This document shows, piece by piece, positions 16,128 to 26,292 of a stretch of 64,000 nucleotides of DNA (positions are counted from its first letter, which is position 1; each line of letters begins with the position of its first letter). The stretch covers positions 1 to 64,000 of the forward strand of contig NZ_MTQD01000010.1 in NCBI RefSeq assembly GCF_001974875.1, written 5' to 3'. The notes under the pieces were generated by a model. The model was not told the origin of the DNA and did no database searches. It saw only the letters and a program-made list of their open reading frames with translations. This DNA comes from Pseudoalteromonas sp. EB27 (lineage in GTDB: Bacteria > Pseudomonadota > Gammaproteobacteria > Enterobacterales > Alteromonadaceae). The translations under genes and the position numbers were made by a program.

Positions 16128-17714
16128 TTAGTGGCGGAAATGGCGCATACCAGTAAGCACCATTGCCATGCCAGCTTCATCAGCAGCTGCAATCACTTCT
16201 TCATCACGCATTGAGCCACCAGGCTGAATTACCGCAGTAATGCCAGCGGCTGCTGCAGCGTCAATTCCATCACGGAATGGGAAGAACGCATCAGACGCCA
16301 TAACTGAACCTTTAACTTCAAGGTTTTCATCTGCTGCTTTTATGCCTGCAATTTTAGCTGAGTATACGCGGCTCATTTGGCCTGCGCCTACACCAATGGT
16401 CATACCGTCACGGGCATAAACAATCGCGTTTGATTTAACAAACTTAGCTACTTTCCAGCAAAATAGTAAATCTTTAAGTTCTTGCTCTGTAGGTTGACGT
16501 TTAGAAACAACTTTTAAGTCGCCTTGCGTTACCATGCCTAAATCGCGGTCTTGAACTAAAATACCGCCATTAACGCGTTTAATATCTTGGCCAGCGGCTT
16601 TACCTGTCCACTGTCCACATTCTAATAAACGAACGTTCTTTTTAGCTTCAACAATTTTTGCAGCGTCGCCCGAAATACTAGGTGCAATAATTACTTCAAC
16701 AAACTGACGGTCAACAATTGCTTGTGCAGTTGCTGCATCTAGCTCTCGGTTAAAGGCAATAATGCCACCAAATGCTGATGTAGGGTCTGTTTTAAAAGCG
16801 CGCTCGTATGCTTCGAGGATGTTGTCCCCAATTGAAACACCACACGGGTTAGCGTGCTTTACAATTACGCACGCAGGTACGTCAAATTCTTTAACACATT
16901 CAAGTGCTGCATCAGTATCTGCAATGTTGTTAAACGAAAGGGCCTTACCTTGCAATTGAGTTGCTGTTGCAACTGATGCTTCAGCAATGTCACTTTCAAC
17001 ATAAAAAGCTGCATCTTGATGTGAGTTTTCACCGTAGCGCATATCTTGCTTTTTAGTGAACTGCATATTGATAGTACGTGGGAATTTAGTCTCTACAGCA
17101 GCTTCCTCGGTGTAATCAGGAACCATTTTACCGAAGTAGTTAGCAATCATGCCATCGTATTGTGCAGTATGCTCGTAAGCGGCAATCGCTAAATCAAAAC
17201 GTGTTTTGTACGTTGTTGAACCATTGTTGTTTTGCATTTCGCTAATAACACGGTCGTAATCGCTCGCGTTTACCACGATTGTTACGTCTTTGTGGTTTTT
17301 AGCGGCTGCACGAACCATTGTAGGGCCGCCAATATCAATATTTTCAATGGCATCTTCAAGGCTGCAGTTTTCTTGAGCGACTGTATTCGCAAAGGGGTAT
17401 AAGTTAACTACAACTATGTCGATAGCAGAAATGTTGTTATCTGCCATTACGCTTTCATCTTGTCCGCGACGGGCTAATATGCCGCCGTGAATTTTTGGGT
17501 GAAGTGTTTTTACACGACCATCCATGATTTCAGGGTGGCCTGTGTGATCTGATACTTCAGTCACTTTTATGCCATTATCAGCAAGTAGTTTACATGTGCC
17601 GCCAGTTGATAATATATCAACGTCTTGCGCTTCTAGTGCGCGGGCAAATTCAACAATACCGGTTTTATCAGACACACTTAATAGTGCGCGACGAATGGGA
17701 CGATGAGTATCCAT
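16128..17714 (-). CDS. purH: bifunctional AICAR transformylase/IMP cyclohydrolase
   Basis: Catalyses the last two steps of IMP synthesis: formylation of AICAR, then ring closure. The N-terminal ~150 residues are the MGS-like cyclohydrolase domain ([22 protein letters not shown]); the rest is the AICARFT domain with R-Y-G-E-N-S-H-Q and the catalytic V-K-H-A-N-P-C-G. The C-terminal D-A-F-F-P-F-R-D and G-M-R-H-F-R-H are conserved. The length of 528 residues is normal. The start ATG is preceded by GAGGAAA. Confidence 0.98.
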   Translation of the reverse strand: MDTHRPIRRALLSVSDKTGIVEFARALEAQDVDILSTGGTCKLLADNGIKVTEVSDHTGHPEIMDGRVKTLHPKIHGGILARRGQDESVMADNNISAIDIVVVNLYPFANTVAQENCSLEDAIENIDIGGPTMVRAAAKNHKDVTIVVNASDYDRVISEMQNNNGSTTYKTRFDLAIAAYEHTAQYDGMIANYFGKMVPDYTEEAAVETKFPRTINMQFTKKQDMRYGENSHQDAAFYVESDIAEASVATATQLQGKALSFNNIADTDAALECVKEFDVPACVIVKHANPCGVSIGDNILEAYERAFKTDPTSAFGGIIAFNRELDAATAQAIVDRQFVEVIIAPSISGDAAKIVEAKKNVRLLECGQWTGKAAGQDIKRVNGGILVQDRDLGMVTQGDLKVVSKRQPTEQELKDLLFCWKVAKFVKSNAIVYARDGMTIGVGAGQMSRVYSAKIAGIKAADENLEVKGSVMASDAFFPFRDGIDAAAAAGITAVIQPGGSMRDEEVIAAADEAGMAMVLTGMRHFRH

Positions 17715-17845
17715 TGTAGTTTGATTTCCTCAGTTAATGAGCTAGCTTAGAAGCGGGCATTTTAACTGATTACAACTCAAAAAACGACTTATAAAGCGTT
17801 AATGAGGGTGAGCATTTTGCAACTCGGCTATTAAATTACGGGCAT

Positions 17846-17873
17846 AAAAAAAGCACCCTAGGGTGCTTTTTTA
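17846..17873 (-). terminator. rho-independent terminator of dusB-fis
   Basis: AAGCACCC-TA-GGGTGCTT in a perfect stem with A- and T-runs on both sides. It lies 32 bases downstream of the fis stop in the direction of transcription. Confidence 0.88.
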
Positions 17874-17905
17874 ATAATTAGCTGTGGTGAATCACAGCCA
17901 GCATA

Positions 17906-18196
17906 TTAGTTCATGCCGTATTTTTTAAGCTTTTTACGTAAAGTACCACGGTTGATACCTAGTAAAATTGCTGCACGAGTTTGGTTACCACGTGTATATG
18001 TCATCACTTCTTCAAGTAATGGCGCTTCTAGCTCTGAAAGAACAAGGTCGTAAACGTCTTGCACATCTTGACCGTTAAGCTGCTTTAAATAGTGGTGAAC
18101 AGCTTTTTTTACTGCATCACGCAATGGCTGCGGTTTCTCGTGTGACTGAACATGAGGGTTAGTGATAAATGGAGAAGTCACGTTTTGTTCGAACAT
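17906..18196 (-). CDS. fis: nucleoid-associated DNA-binding protein Fis
   Basis: A small homodimeric DNA-bending protein that activates rRNA promoters and shapes the chromosome in fast growth. The C-terminal helix-turn-helix [10 protein letters not shown] and [17 protein letters not shown] is essentially identical to the enterobacterial protein. The length (96 versus 98 residues) matches. It follows dusB by 19 bases as in other gammaproteobacteria, and the two form one operon ending at the terminator 17846-17873. Confidence 0.98.
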   Translation of the reverse strand: MFEQNVTSPFITNPHVQSHEKPQPLRDAVKKAVHHYLKQLNGQDVQDVYDLVLSELEAPLLEEVMTYTRGNQTRAAILLGINRGTLRKKLKKYGMN

Positions 18197-18215
18197 TATT
18201 AAGTCTCTTTCTTTC

Positions 18216-19187
18216 TTAGTTAGCTGCTAGTGTTTTAAAGTATTGCTCTAATGCGACGACCTGTGCCTGTGGGTTGTCGAGCGCATTAAATACTCGCCTA
18301 AACTGACCATCACTGTCATGGGTTTGCAAATACCAAGATACATGTTTGCGAGCAATTCGCGCTCCCATTGGCTCACCGTAAAACAGATGGAGGTTTGTTA
18401 AATGCTCCATTAAAATACTGCGCACCTCTGCAATAGCAGGCGGCTGTAAATGTTCCCCAGTTCGCAAATAGTGGTCTATCTCCCTAAATATCCAAGGGCG
18501 ACCTTGGGCGGCTCGGCCAATCATAATGGCATCTGCACCCGTATAGTCTAAAACCTGTTTTGCTTTTTCTGGTGATGTAATATCACCATTGGCAACAACA
18601 GGAATCGACACTGAACGTTTTATATCCCTAATCGTGGCGTACTCAGCATCACCTTTGTACATACATGCGCGCGTACGCCCATGTACAGCAAGTGATGCAA
18701 TGCCATAACGTTCAGCTATTCTCGCAATCTCTACACCATTACGGTTATCCGGATCCCATCCTGTACGGATTTTAAGTGTCACAGGTATATCAACAGCATT
18801 AACGACTGCATCAATAATCTCTTCCACAAGTTCAGGAAACTGTAATAAGGCAGAGCCTGCGAGTTTCTTGTTCACTTTTTTTGCTGGGCACCCCATATTG
18901 ATATCTATGATCTGTGCACCGTTAGCAACATTGAATTGTGCGGCCTGCGCCATAAGCTCAGGATCTGCTCCTGCAATTTGCACCGCGCGTATACCCGATT
19001 CACCGCTGTGATCCATACGGTTCATCGACTTTTCCGTTTTCCAAACCTTAGGATTAGACGATAGCATTTCAGAAACAGCTAGCCCTGCGCCTAAACGACG
19101 GCAAAGTTGTCTAAATGGTCTGTCTGTAATGCCAGCCATTGGCGCGACAATTACATTATTCTCAAGTTGGTATTTACCGATACGCAC
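18216..19187 (-). CDS. dusB: tRNA-dihydrouridine synthase B
   Basis: An FMN enzyme that reduces specific uridines in the tRNA D-loop. Motifs are [12 protein letters not shown], the active-site Cys in [24 protein letters not shown] and [17 protein letters not shown] place the start at the GTG giving M-R-I-G-K-Y-Q-L, which aligns with known DusB, rather than at an in-frame TTG 24 bases upstream; AAGAGG lies about 13 bases before it. First gene of the dusB-fis operon. Confidence 0.96.
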   Translation of the reverse strand: MRIGKYQLENNVIVAPMAGITDRPFRQLCRRLGAGLAVSEMLSSNPKVWKTEKSMNRMDHSGESGIRAVQIAGADPELMAQAAQFNVANGAQIIDINMGCPAKKVNKKLAGSALLQFPELVEEIIDAVVNAVDIPVTLKIRTGWDPDNRNGVEIARIAERYGIASLAVHGRTRACMYKGDAEYATIRDIKRSVSIPVVANGDITSPEKAKQVLDYTGADAIMIGRAAQGRPWIFREIDHYLRTGEHLQPPAIAEVRSILMEHLTNLHLFYGEPMGARIARKHVSWYLQTHDSDGQFRRVFNALDNPQAQVVALEQYFKTLAAN

Positions 19188-19389
19188 TATATTCAATAGG
19201 CCTCTTTTCAAGGGGCGCTAAGTTTACGGTTTTTTTCACAAAAATCAAAGGCTATAAATTGAACAAAAGTAACTTTTTTTTGCCCTTTTCGTATTGACAT
19301 TTGATAACCGCATGACAAGTAGGTTGATTTGTTTGAAAATCATACAAGTTTTATTTTTTACATAATAATCAGAAAACTTTTAATATGTA

Positions 19390-19424
19390 AAAAAATAGTA
19401 AAGCCTGTTAAATACAGGCTTCAC
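19390..19424 (-). terminator. rho-independent terminator of prmA
   Basis: AAGCCTGT-TAAAT-ACAGGCTT stem; on the minus strand it is followed by TACTATTTTTTT. It lies about 45 bases downstream of the prmA stop. Confidence 0.8.
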
Positions 19425-19468
19425 ATGCAGGTTTTGAGCTAATGCTCTAAATTTGATTGTGCAGTTTA

Positions 19469-20350
19469 TTACGCTTTTTTAGTGCCACTAACTCGAGTCC
19501 AATCACCTTCAACGGCAATGTCATCTAGTTCAATAAACGGTGCATAAATGTCAGCAACTGATTGCGCTTGCTCTTCTAAAATGCCCGACATGGCAATTTT
19601 ACCACCTGGCTTTAATAAGCCTAAAATTACACTGTGTAGTTCGCGAAGTGGCTGGGCTAAAATATTAGCAACTACTATATCGGCAGTAAATTCAGGTTGG
19701 TTTTCTGGAAGATATACTTCAAGTTTGTCAGCAACGCCATTGCGGTTAGCGTTATCTAGGCTTGCTTCAAGTGCTTGAGGATCAATATCAATCCCAATCA
19801 TGCGCTCAGCGCCTAGTTTTATAGCTGCAATACCTAAAATGCCTGAGCCACAACCAAAATCAACAACCGTTTTACCTGTTAGGTCTTGGCTTTCTAACCA
19901 CTTAAGGCACAAGGCCGTTGTTGCATGTGTGCCCGTACCAAAAGCAAGGCCAGGGTCAAGCAGTACATTTACCGCAGTAGGGTCTGGAATGTCGCGCCAG
20001 CTTGGACAAATCCATAGCCTTTCACCAAATTGAATAGGGTGGAAGTTATCCATCCATTCACGTTCCCAGTCTTTATCCTCAAGCTGCTCTATTTTGTATA
20101 CTAAATTGTCTTTTAGCTCATCATGGCGTTTCAGTAACGCAACGACTGCATTCATATCGTGATTAGCTTCAAACAAGCCAATTACTGTGGTATCAGCCCA
20201 AAATACAACGGTGCCAATTTTAGGCTCGTAAATAGGGGTGTCTTTTGCGTCAATAAAGGTTACTGAAGCACTACCCGCTTCCATTAATAGGTCACTTACT
20301 GCATCTGCTGTTACAGCATTGGCGTTAATACGAATTTGGATCCAAGCCAT
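19469..20350 (-). CDS. prmA: ribosomal protein L11 methyltransferase
   Basis: Trimethylates several amines of ribosomal protein L11 using SAM. The N-terminal L11-binding domain is followed by [14 protein letters not shown] and the methyltransferase motif [13 protein letters not shown], with [10 protein letters not shown] at the active site. I choose the ATG at 20350 (M-A-W-I-Q), which matches family N-termini and has AAGGAAA upstream; an in-frame TTG lies 15 bases earlier. It is followed by its own terminator. Confidence 0.97.
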   Translation of the reverse strand: MAWIQIRINANAVTADAVSDLLMEAGSASVTFIDAKDTPIYEPKIGTVVFWADTTVIGLFEANHDMNAVVALLKRHDELKDNLVYKIEQLEDKDWEREWMDNFHPIQFGERLWICPSWRDIPDPTAVNVLLDPGLAFGTGTHATTALCLKWLESQDLTGKTVVDFGCGSGILGIAAIKLGAERMIGIDIDPQALEASLDNANRNGVADKLEVYLPENQPEFTADIVVANILAQPLRELHSVILGLLKPGGKIAMSGILEEQAQSVADIYAPFIELDDIAVEGDWTRVSGTKKA

Positions 20351-20370
20351 GATTATTTCCTTCAAATAGA

Positions 20371-20396
20371 AAAAAGGCCGCTATAGCGGCCTTTTT
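20371..20396 (-). terminator. rho-independent terminator of rpoD
   Basis: AAAAAGGCCGC-TATA-GCGGCCTTTTT, a strong stem with flanking A and T runs. It lies in the gap between the prmA start and the rpoD stop and ends the leftward rpoD transcript. Confidence 0.9.
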
Positions 20397-20417
20397 AGTT
20401 TATATAGTAGCGCTAAA

Positions 20418-22265
20418 TTATTTAGCGTCTAAAAAGCTTTTCAGTAAATCTGAGCGAGAAGGGTGGCGTAATTTACGCAGCGCTTTCGCTTCTATTTGAC
20501 GAATACGTTCACGTGTTACGTCAAACTGTTTACCTACTTCTTCTAAGGTGTGGTCGGTATTCATATCAATACCAAAACGCATACGTAGTACTTTAGCTTC
20601 ACGGGCTGTTAGGCCTGCAAGTACATCGTTAGTTGCGCCACGAAGAGACTCCATTGTTGCCGAATCAATTGGCGAATCAATAGTTGTATCTTCGATAAAG
20701 TCACCTAAGTGAGAATCTTCATCATCACCGATTGGTGTTTCCATTGAAATTGGCTCTTTAGCAATCTTAAGTACCTTACGGATTTTATCCTCAGGCATCA
20801 TCATGCGTTCTGCTAATTCTTCTGGATTTGGCTCACGACCCATTTCTTGTAACATTTGACGAGAAATACGGTTAAGTTTATTAATCGTTTCAATCATATG
20901 TACTGGAATACGGATTGTTCTTGCTTGGTCAGCAATAGAGCGAGTGATTGCTTGACGTATCCACCACGTAGCATAAGTAGAGAACTTATAACCACGGCGA
21001 TATTCAAATTTATCAACCGCTTTCATCAGACCAATGTTACCTTCTTGAATTAAATCCAAGAATTGTAAGCCACGGTTTGTGTATTTTTTAGCAATTGAGA
21101 TTACAAGACGTAAGTTAGCTTCAACCATTTCTTTTTTCGCACGGCGTGCTTTCGCTTCACCAATGCTCATTCGACGGTTAATGTCTTTAATACGCTCAAT
21201 GCTTAAACCTGTTGTTTGTTCAATAACAGATAATTTATTAATGCTACGAATGATTTCTGGCTTAACTTCTTCAAGTTTAGCTGAATACTTTTCGTTACCC
21301 GAAATTTCTAAATCTACCCATGAAGCGTCAGTTTCGTTGTTAGCAAAATGCTTAACGAATGTTTTCTTCGGTAATTTAGCAATTTGTACAGCTTGTTTCA
21401 TGATTAGACGTTCTTGAACGCGAACACGATCCATCATTTCACGCATGTTATTTACCATGCGGTCAAACTGTTTAGGTATTAATTTAAAGGTTCTGAAAAG
21501 CTCACCAATTTCAAAAATGGCGGCTTGTGATTCAGGATGCGAACGACCTTTAGCTTCAAACGTATCACGTGCTTTATTGTATAAATCACGTAAATTTTCA
21601 AAATGAATGCGCGCTTCTTCAGGATCTGGCCCTGTGTCTACTTCTTCTTCATCTTCGTCATCGCTATCAGCATCATCTTTGTCATCTTTATCGTCATCAA
21701 GTTGCTTAGCACTTAATTCTGAACCGATATTAGTTGCTGAAATTGGCGCTGTATCTTCATTAGGATCAATAAATCCAACGATGATATCGCTTAAACGCAT
21801 TTCTTCAGCTTCAAACTTATCCCACTGCTCTAGCAGGTAAGTGATTGCTTCAGGGTACTCTGCAACAGAAATCTGTACTTGGTTAATGCCTTCTTCGATA
21901 CGTTTAGCGATTACAATTTCGCCTTCACGTGTAAGAAGTTCAACAGTACCCATTTCACGCATGTACATGCGAACCGGATCCGTTGTACGGCCGATTTCTT
22001 TTTCTACAGTCGCAAGGGCTGCAGCGGCAGCTTCAGCTGCGTCTTCGTCTGTCGTTGTTTCTTGCATCATTAATTCATCAGCATCAGGCGCATTTTCGCT
22101 AACCTTAATACCCATATCATTAATCATGCTTATGATATCTTCTACTTGATCTGAGTCTATAATGTCTTGTGGAAGGTGATCATTTACTTCTGCAAAAGTT
22201 AAGTAGCCTTGCTCTTTACCTTTTTGAATCAGAAGTTTTAATTGTGACTGAGGAGTTGGATCCAT
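20418..22265 (-). CDS. rpoD: RNA polymerase primary sigma factor (sigma-70)
   Basis: The housekeeping sigma factor that directs RNA polymerase to most promoters. All regions are present: region 1.1 ([19 protein letters not shown]), region 1.2 ([13 protein letters not shown]), the acidic non-conserved insert (~190-215, long Asp/Glu run), region 2 ([12 protein letters not shown]), region 3 and region 4 helix-turn-helix ([18 protein letters not shown]). I take the ATG at 22265 (M-D-P-T-P-Q-S-Q), matching other RpoD; an open frame continues 12 codons upstream without support. Part of the rpsU-yqeY-dnaG-rpoD cluster. Confidence 0.98.
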   Translation of the reverse strand: MDPTPQSQLKLLIQKGKEQGYLTFAEVNDHLPQDIIDSDQVEDIISMINDMGIKVSENAPDADELMMQETTTDEDAAEAAAAALATVEKEIGRTTDPVRMYMREMGTVELLTREGEIVIAKRIEEGINQVQISVAEYPEAITYLLEQWDKFEAEEMRLSDIIVGFIDPNEDTAPISATNIGSELSAKQLDDDKDDKDDADSDDEDEEEVDTGPDPEEARIHFENLRDLYNKARDTFEAKGRSHPESQAAIFEIGELFRTFKLIPKQFDRMVNNMREMMDRVRVQERLIMKQAVQIAKLPKKTFVKHFANNETDASWVDLEISGNEKYSAKLEEVKPEIIRSINKLSVIEQTTGLSIERIKDINRRMSIGEAKARRAKKEMVEANLRLVISIAKKYTNRGLQFLDLIQEGNIGLMKAVDKFEYRRGYKFSTYATWWIRQAITRSIADQARTIRIPVHMIETINKLNRISRQMLQEMGREPNPEELAERMMMPEDKIRKVLKIAKEPISMETPIGDDEDSHLGDFIEDTTIDSPIDSATMESLRGATNDVLAGLTAREAKVLRMRFGIDMNTDHTLEEVGKQFDVTRERIRQIEAKALRKLRHPSRSDLLKSFLDAK

Positions 22266-22390
22266 AGAGATTGTTTCTTCCACTCTGATAAGTTGATACA
22301 ACAGGCGCCATCATGTAGTTTGCCTTAAAGCCAACTAGAATAATGTGACGCAGTGAATAGCACAGTATAACAGTTTAAATCAATTTTGAC

Positions 22391-22658
22391 TAGGGTCTGT
22401 TGGTCTTTCAGGATTAAAGTTTATTCTATCCAAGGGTGGTTTAATCGCGGCGCGAGGTTTGTAACCTAGTGGGCTAAGTAAAAACCGAGCAACAAAGAGT
22501 AAACCTCCCTTGGGTCGAACCCAAAGGGCAGCGCGTGTTTAGCATTTATGCTGCGTTATCGCCTATTTATGTGGAATAATCACACTACATAGGCTCTGTC
22601 TTGTCTAAATACCAAACACACTGCTGTAAACTTAACCGCGAAAGATAAACACACCCTA
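22391..22658. mobile_element. MITE-like non-autonomous element, copy A (268 bp)
   Basis: A 268-bp sequence bounded by TAGGG...CCCTA, with imperfect inverted ends (TAGGGTCTGTTGGTCTTTC at the left; TAGGGTGTGTTTATCTTTC read from the right). It is clearly homologous to the 268-bp copy at 36505-36772 in opposite orientation, sharing blocks such as AACCTAGTGGGCTAAGTAAA and GTTATCGCCTATTTATG. It encodes no transposase. The TA at each end may be a target duplication. It sits between dnaG and rpoD and its right terminus overlaps the dnaG stop codon. The 125 bases between it and rpoD hold no gene and probably contain rpoD promoter signals. Confidence 0.8.
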
Positions 22659-24407
22659 ACTGTTAGTCGCTTTTAACGCTGTCATTAACAAATGACACTC
22701 AAGTCTTTCATCGCTACTAAGGCCTTGAGTCTTGTCCTTTATTAATAGGGTCTCGAGTCGATAATTTAAACACTGATCTTCAATAAACTTGAAAGTATTT
22801 TTAAAAACCGTTTCTAAACGTTCTTCATTTATGTCGTGTTGCCACGTTGCAAGCTTGATTAATGGCTCATAATCTTCAGTTCCTCTAAAAAATTCGAGCA
22901 ATTGTGCAGTGGTAACATTTTCTTTCTCTAAAGCTTGCTCTTGTAAACGTAACAATAGTCCTATACCAGCAATATTCATTTGTGCGAGCTCAGGTAAGTA
23001 CGGCACATTTTTAGCTAAATTAGGATGTTGAATTAAAATACCAATCGCTTGTCGCATCGGTGTTATTTTAAATTTACGTTCAATAGAATGCTGTTGTTTT
23101 GGTGTTTTTAAACGGTTATTTAATTGCTCACGTGTTCTTCCGATTAAACGCCCTAATTGTTCAAGAATGTTTTCTTGATAAAATTCACTTGGGATTTTTT
23201 CAATTAGTGGAAGCGCTGCACTGAGTAATTTAGCTTTCCCTGAGTCGAGTGTTAAATCAACTTCTTGGCTTAATTTATTAAATAATACTTTAGTAAAGTC
23301 ATCCGCTTGGCTTAGGCGCAATTCGAATTGCTCCTTCCCCTCTTTTTGTACAAGAGAGTCAGGGTCTTCGCCATCAGGTAAAAACGCAAATTGCAGTGCT
23401 TTACCATCATTTAAATAAGGAAGTGCGTTTTCAAGCGCTCTCCAGGCTGCATCACGGCCAGCTCTGTCACCATCGTAACAACAGATTACTTTATCTGTTG
23501 TTCTAAACAGAGTATGCATGTGCTCGCTTGTTGTTGCTGTGCCTAAAGATGCTACAGCGTATTCAATTCCTTGTTCGGCTAGGGCAACAACATCCATGTA
23601 ACCTTCAACAACCATTACATGTTCAAGTTTTTTATGGGCTTGCTTTGCTTCATAAAGCCCATAAAGCTCAAAGCCTTTATGAAAAATTCGGGTCTCTGGC
23701 GAGTTTAGATATTTGGGCCCTTGGTCAGCTTGCATTACACGTCCACCAAATGCAATAACGCGTCCGCGTTTATCGCGAATAGGGAACATTAATCGGTCGC
23801 GGAAAAAATCAAATTGTCTGCCTGGTGTTTTTTCTGAAGCTAGTTTTAATTCAACCAACTGCTCTTTTTGTTCTTTATTACGGCCAAGTTGAAGGCATAA
23901 TCCATCCCACTCGCTGGGAGCGTAGCCAATCATAAACTTTTTAACTGTTTCACCACTTAAACCACGGCCTTTTACATATTCAATAACGGCAGCAGAATTA
24001 CTGTGGTGTTTTAATTGGTGTTGATAAAAGCGCGCAGTATGAAGCATTAAATCGTAATCAGAGCGCTTTTGTGCAGCAGTACGTTCTGGTGCTGAGTTTG
24101 TGCCTTGTTCTCGAGGTACTTCTAAGTTAAGCATGCTTGCTATTTCTTCAATAGCATCTACAAACTCAAGCTTTTCATACTCCATTACAAACGAAATTGC
24201 ATTACCATTAGCGCCACAACCAAAGCAATGATAAAACTGTTTGTCTTGCGATACAGTAAATGAGGGCGATTTTTCGTTATGAAATGGGCAGCACGCTTGA
24301 TAATCCTTACCTGCTTTTTTTAGACCTACTTTTGAGTCTATCAGGTCGACAATATCGGTTCTGGCAAGTAAATCGTCTATAAAGTTACGTGGGATCTTTC
24401 CAGCCAT
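22656..24407 (-). CDS. dnaG: DNA primase
   Basis: Synthesises RNA primers for replication in contact with the DnaB helicase. The N-terminal zinc domain has C-C-P-F-H-N-E-K-S-P-S-F and Y-H-C-F-G-C-G (CHC2 type, ~39-65). The TOPRIM core has V-V-E-G-Y-M-D-V (~265-275), the catalytic Glu site, and C-Y-D-G-D-R-A-G. The C-terminal ~150 residues form the helicase-binding domain. The length of 583 residues is normal. The stop TAG (22658-22656) coincides with the terminus of the MITE-like element. The gene ends the rpsU-yqeY-dnaG series before rpoD. Confidence 0.97.
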   Translation of the reverse strand: MAGKIPRNFIDDLLARTDIVDLIDSKVGLKKAGKDYQACCPFHNEKSPSFTVSQDKQFYHCFGCGANGNAISFVMEYEKLEFVDAIEEIASMLNLEVPREQGTNSAPERTAAQKRSDYDLMLHTARFYQHQLKHHSNSAAVIEYVKGRGLSGETVKKFMIGYAPSEWDGLCLQLGRNKEQKEQLVELKLASEKTPGRQFDFFRDRLMFPIRDKRGRVIAFGGRVMQADQGPKYLNSPETRIFHKGFELYGLYEAKQAHKKLEHVMVVEGYMDVVALAEQGIEYAVASLGTATTSEHMHTLFRTTDKVICCYDGDRAGRDAAWRALENALPYLNDGKALQFAFLPDGEDPDSLVQKEGKEQFELRLSQADDFTKVLFNKLSQEVDLTLDSGKAKLLSAALPLIEKIPSEFYQENILEQLGRLIGRTREQLNNRLKTPKQQHSIERKFKITPMRQAIGILIQHPNLAKNVPYLPELAQMNIAGIGLLLRLQEQALEKENVTTAQLLEFFRGTEDYEPLIKLATWQHDINEERLETVFKNTFKFIEDQCLNYRLETLLIKDKTQGLSSDERLECHLLMTALKATNS

Positions 24408-24589
24408 TAGTAAAATACAGTCCTGAAATAATAAGAAGAATAACGAATATGAAATTTACTTTTTTATACTTGCTTGATGCAAAATATAGCGTGCTTTAAC
24501 TTACCAAAATGATAGCAAAATAAATAGGGAAGCTATAAAAAATTTCATTTTAAAGTAACCTAATAGGCGTACTTTTTATTAAAGTTAAA

Positions 24590-24620
24590 AACAAAGAAAC
24601 CGAGCGCAAGGCTCGGTTCA
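24590..24620 (-). terminator. terminator between yqeY and dnaG
   Basis: On the minus strand AACCGAGC-CTTGC-GCTCGGTT is followed by TCTTTGTTTTT. In the macromolecular synthesis operon a terminator at this point tunes how much transcription from the rpsU promoter reaches dnaG, and the position here fits that role. Confidence 0.8.
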
Positions 24621-24651
24621 CTTCAATCATACTTTAATGTATGTGGGAGTA

Positions 24652-25098
24652 TTAGGCAGTTAATCGTTGCTTAATTAAACCAGAGATTTTGCCCATATCG
24701 GCACGACCTTCGGCTTTGCTTTTGATTATACCCATTACTTTACCCATGCCTTGCATACCTGCTGCGTTAGTATCAGCAATAGCCGCATCAATGAGAACAA
24801 TGATTTCTTCTTCACTCAATTTTTGAGGTAAGAAAGTTTCAAGTGCTACTATTTCATTGGCTTCAATATCAGCTAAATCATCACGCCCAGCATCTTTGTA
24901 CTGAGTGTAAGAGTCACGACGTTGTTTAACAAGCTTCACTATAACGGAGGTAATACCTGCGTCGTCTAGTTCTATGCGCTCGTCAATTTCACGTTGCTTG
25001 ATTGCAGCAAGTACCATACGAATAGGGTTAAGACGTTGTTTGTCTTTAGCTCTCATCGCATCTTTTTGCGCATCTTTTAGCGTTATTAAAAGGCTCAT
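24652..25098 (-). CDS. yqeY: GatB/YqeY domain protein (148 aa)
   Basis: A small protein of the YqeY family, related to the tail domain of the GatB subunit of tRNA amidotransferase. Typical features are L-N-P-I-R-M-V-L-A-A-I-K-Q-R-E-I-D at the N-terminus and M-G-K-V-M-G-I-I-K-S-K-A-E-G-R-A-D-M at the end. Its role is not established. It lies 19 bases after rpsU and is in the same transcript, an arrangement common in gammaproteobacteria. Confidence 0.93.
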   Translation of the reverse strand: MSLLITLKDAQKDAMRAKDKQRLNPIRMVLAAIKQREIDERIELDDAGITSVIVKLVKQRRDSYTQYKDAGRDDLADIEANEIVALETFLPQKLSEEEIIVLIDAAIADTNAAGMQGMGKVMGIIKSKAEGRADMGKISGLIKQRLTA

Positions 25099-25117
25099 TT
25101 ATACAAGACCTAATATA

Positions 25118-25333
25118 TTAGTATAATTTAACGCGACGTGCGTTATCACGAGAAAGTTTTTTCATGTGACGTTTTACTGCAGCAGCTTTTTTACGCTTAC
25201 GCTCAGCTGTTGGTTTTTCATAGTGCTCGCGACGACGAACTTCTGAAAGGATTCCTGCTTTTTCACATGAACGCTTGAAGCGACGAAGTGCTACGTCAAA
25301 CGGTTCGTTCTCTCTTACTTTAATTACTGGCAT
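25118..25333 (-). CDS. rpsU: 30S ribosomal protein bS21
   Basis: A small basic ribosomal protein of the 30S platform. The sequence [24 protein letters not shown] and the basic tail are family-typical, with the normal length of 71 residues. It heads the rpsU-yqeY-dnaG-rpoD series, coupling translation, replication and transcription genes. Confidence 0.98.
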
Positions 25334-25478
25334 TAAAAATTCACCTACCTAAATTATGAGCGTTGCTCAAGTTGATCAAACATTGATCAAGTGGTTCAAA
25401 AATGGTGCGGTATTGTAATCCGAAGCAACACCACATGTAAAGGACAATATTAACAGAAACGCATCATGTAAAACAGTA

Positions 25479-26084
25479 TTAATTTACTTGGCGCTGGTAG
25501 AGTTTGCAAAACACTTGGCCTGCCTTTTTTTCTTTAATTAACAACCAGTTGCTTGGGTTGTTAAAGGTGGTTAACTCTGTTTCGACTTCAACATAAATTA
25601 ATGCATCATCGCTTAACCATTGGTTTTTTTCTAATAAATCACAGGTTGTTTGCGCTAAATCTTTACGAAATGGTGGGTCAACAAATACAAGATTAAACGC
25701 TTCGTTTGTGTTTTTTTGCTCTAAAAAGGAGAGTGAATTAATATGTTTAACGTATGCGTTGTCGAGCTTTAAAGTGCTAATGTTTTGTTCTAATTGCTTG
25801 GCAGCTGACGAGTCGAGCTCGATAAATGTGGCGTTTTTGGCAAATCGAGATAGCGCTTCAAATCCTAACCCACCAGAACCTGCAAAACAATCAAGTACAT
25901 TTGTGTCACGCGTATCTTGCATTAGCCAATTAAATACAGTTTCTTTAATTCGATCGGTAGTAGGTCTTAAGCCTTCTACATTTTTAACAGGGAGTTTTCG
26001 GCCTCGAAATTGGCCACTAATCACTCTAATAAAGCCATCGCAGGGCTTGTTAGTAGCTTTATTTTGCGTTGTTTTTTTTCTCAT
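25479..26084 (-). CDS. rsmD: 16S rRNA (guanine966-N2)-methyltransferase
   Basis: Methylates G966 of 16S rRNA in the assembling 30S subunit. Motifs are I-S-G-Q-F-R-G-R-K-L-P, R-P-T-T-D-R-I-K-E-T-V-F-N-W-L, the SAM loop D-C-F-A-G-S-G-G-L-G-F-E-A, and the catalytic F-V-D-P-P-F (N/D-P-P-Y/F). The length of 201 residues is normal. It is divergent from ftsY, the usual arrangement (rsmD-ftsY-ftsE-ftsX). The 208-base divergent gap holds the promoters of both. Confidence 0.96.
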   Translation of the reverse strand: MRKKTTQNKATNKPCDGFIRVISGQFRGRKLPVKNVEGLRPTTDRIKETVFNWLMQDTRDTNVLDCFAGSGGLGFEALSRFAKNATFIELDSSAAKQLEQNISTLKLDNAYVKHINSLSFLEQKNTNEAFNLVFVDPPFRKDLAQTTCDLLEKNQWLSDDALIYVEVETELTTFNNPSNWLLIKEKKAGQVFCKLYQRQVN

Positions 26085-26292
26085 TTAGCTCACTAAAAAA
26101 TGGTATATGGTATCTAGCTCAGATAATATTATGGGTGATTACGCGTAGCTTCATTTTTCAACCGTATTAAAAGTGTTACTATTGAACACTTACGTTTTGA
26201 ATGGTTGTATTTAATTAGCAACTATTGCTGGGCATTGCCAAGCTATTTCAAATTTTAGTTTATCAGATTTTTATAAGTGGTTATTAGCAAGT

